Below are positions 16,175 to 16,470 of a stretch of 16,470 nt of DNA, in pieces. Position 1 is the first letter of the stretch. Each line of letters starts with the position of its first letter. Where the stretch lies: assembly GCA_016758965.1 (NCBI GenBank), contig JAEPRB010000505.1:1-16470 (forward strand). The letters run 5' to 3'. The notes under the pieces were generated by a model that did not search any database, was not told where the DNA came from, and worked only from the letters and a program-made list of their open reading frames with translations. The stretch comes from Circinella minor (lineage: Eukaryota > Mucoromycota > Mucoromycetes > Mucorales > Lichtheimiaceae). The position numbers were made by a program, and so were the translations under genes.

Positions 16175-16470
16175 TGGGGGAGGGTATATATAAATAAATA
16201 CACTTTAGTCTCCTACAAAAAAAAATACGATACTTCTACTTTATTCTTTCTATCTCCCTTTTACTCTAATGCGGTTGATAAATGTCACAATTCTCATAAA
16301 CTTATCAGCCACTTTAATATTATCAATGGAAGATGAAGAATCACTTTTTTTTCGGTTTTATTTCTTTATAGATTGCTTAACTTTTTACACCAAACTACAT
16401 CTAATAATCGTTAACTGTTTTCACTAGTTCCACCATAATTATTATTATTCATGAAATAATACTTCGATAT
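16029..16470. other. 3' region after the last gene, no further gene seen
   Basis: Contains an A-rich stretch just after the stop codon (16026-16034), where a polyadenylation signal would be expected, then a run of 31 T at 16143-16173 followed by GTGGGGGAGGG, and plain AT-rich sequence to the window end. The 72-codon frame at 16118-16336 is mostly the translated T-run and is not credible. Confidence 0.5.
16143..16173. repeat. Poly-T tract, 31 T
   Basis: Uninterrupted 31 T on the plus strand, followed by GTGGGGGAGGG. With the 34-T run at 13953 it brackets the gene at 14975-16028, but the sequences next to the two tracts do not match, so they are not shown to be ends of one element. Confidence 0.8.

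Noticed and set aside
16118..16336. 72-codon frame at the right edge
   Set aside because: Mostly a poly-Phe translation of the T-run, with no splice or motif support.

Overview
The window looks like a transposon-rich stretch of a fungal nuclear genome, most likely an early-diverging fungus (Mucoromycota). It is very AT-rich. Its genes are split by short GT...AG introns (mostly 59-181 nt) and use the standard code. The recognisable families are eukaryotic DNA transposons: piggyBac, CACTA/Tnp2 and a Tc1/mariner-type helix-turn-helix. I see no bacterial operon structure, rRNA, tRNA or CRISPR. The phylum is inferred from the look of the proteins and introns; no search was run.

Layout. (1) 1-138 is one arm of a 98.6%-identical inverted repeat whose partner is 13518-13655; each arm holds an 84-bp MITE-like unit made of two hairpin dyads. 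(2) 263-535 is a helix-turn-helix fragment. (3) 767-3029 is a dead piggyBac copy (transposase on the minus strand, 2863-946) bounded by an inverted ~25-bp repeat with a palindromic core. (4) 3167-3238 has three C7-C8 tracts. (5) 3575-5413 is an unrecognised multi-exon gene on the plus strand, possibly damaged. (6) 5998-7108 is decayed coding-like DNA. (7) 7190-13196 is an essentially complete 6,007-bp CACTA-like element: perfect 45-bp terminal inverted repeats starting CACCACGG, a 3-bp CAT target-site duplication, subterminal repeat arrays and two divergent genes. (8) 13197-13517 is remnant coding-like DNA, followed by the right arm of the outer repeat and a 128-bp tandem duplication. (9) 14975-16028 is an intact four-exon gene of unknown function, in a stretch bracketed by two long poly-T tracts.

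How the parts fit. In the CACTA-like element, the eight-exon plus-strand gene (9302-12751, 977 codons) is the Tnp2-type transposase. The five-exon minus-strand gene (8992-7675, about 327 codons) encodes a protein with a possible short N-terminal coiled coil and a C-terminal AT-hook, suited to binding the AT-rich subterminal repeats. This resembles the plant two-protein arrangement (TnpD transposase plus TnpA end-binding protein), though the accessory protein is not recognisably TnpA. Each gene carries one apparent lesion: a TAG at transposase codon 287, and a one-base shift in an A8 run of the accessory gene. Perfect ends and a perfect target duplication say the insertion is young, so these are either very recent inactivating changes or sequence errors. 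The piggyBac copy is much older, with at least four lesions.

The most interesting items are the complete CACTA-like element with its AT-hook partner and repeat array, the near-identical inverted repeats 13.4 kb apart built from hairpin dyads, and the two unrecognised multi-exon genes at 3575 and 14975.
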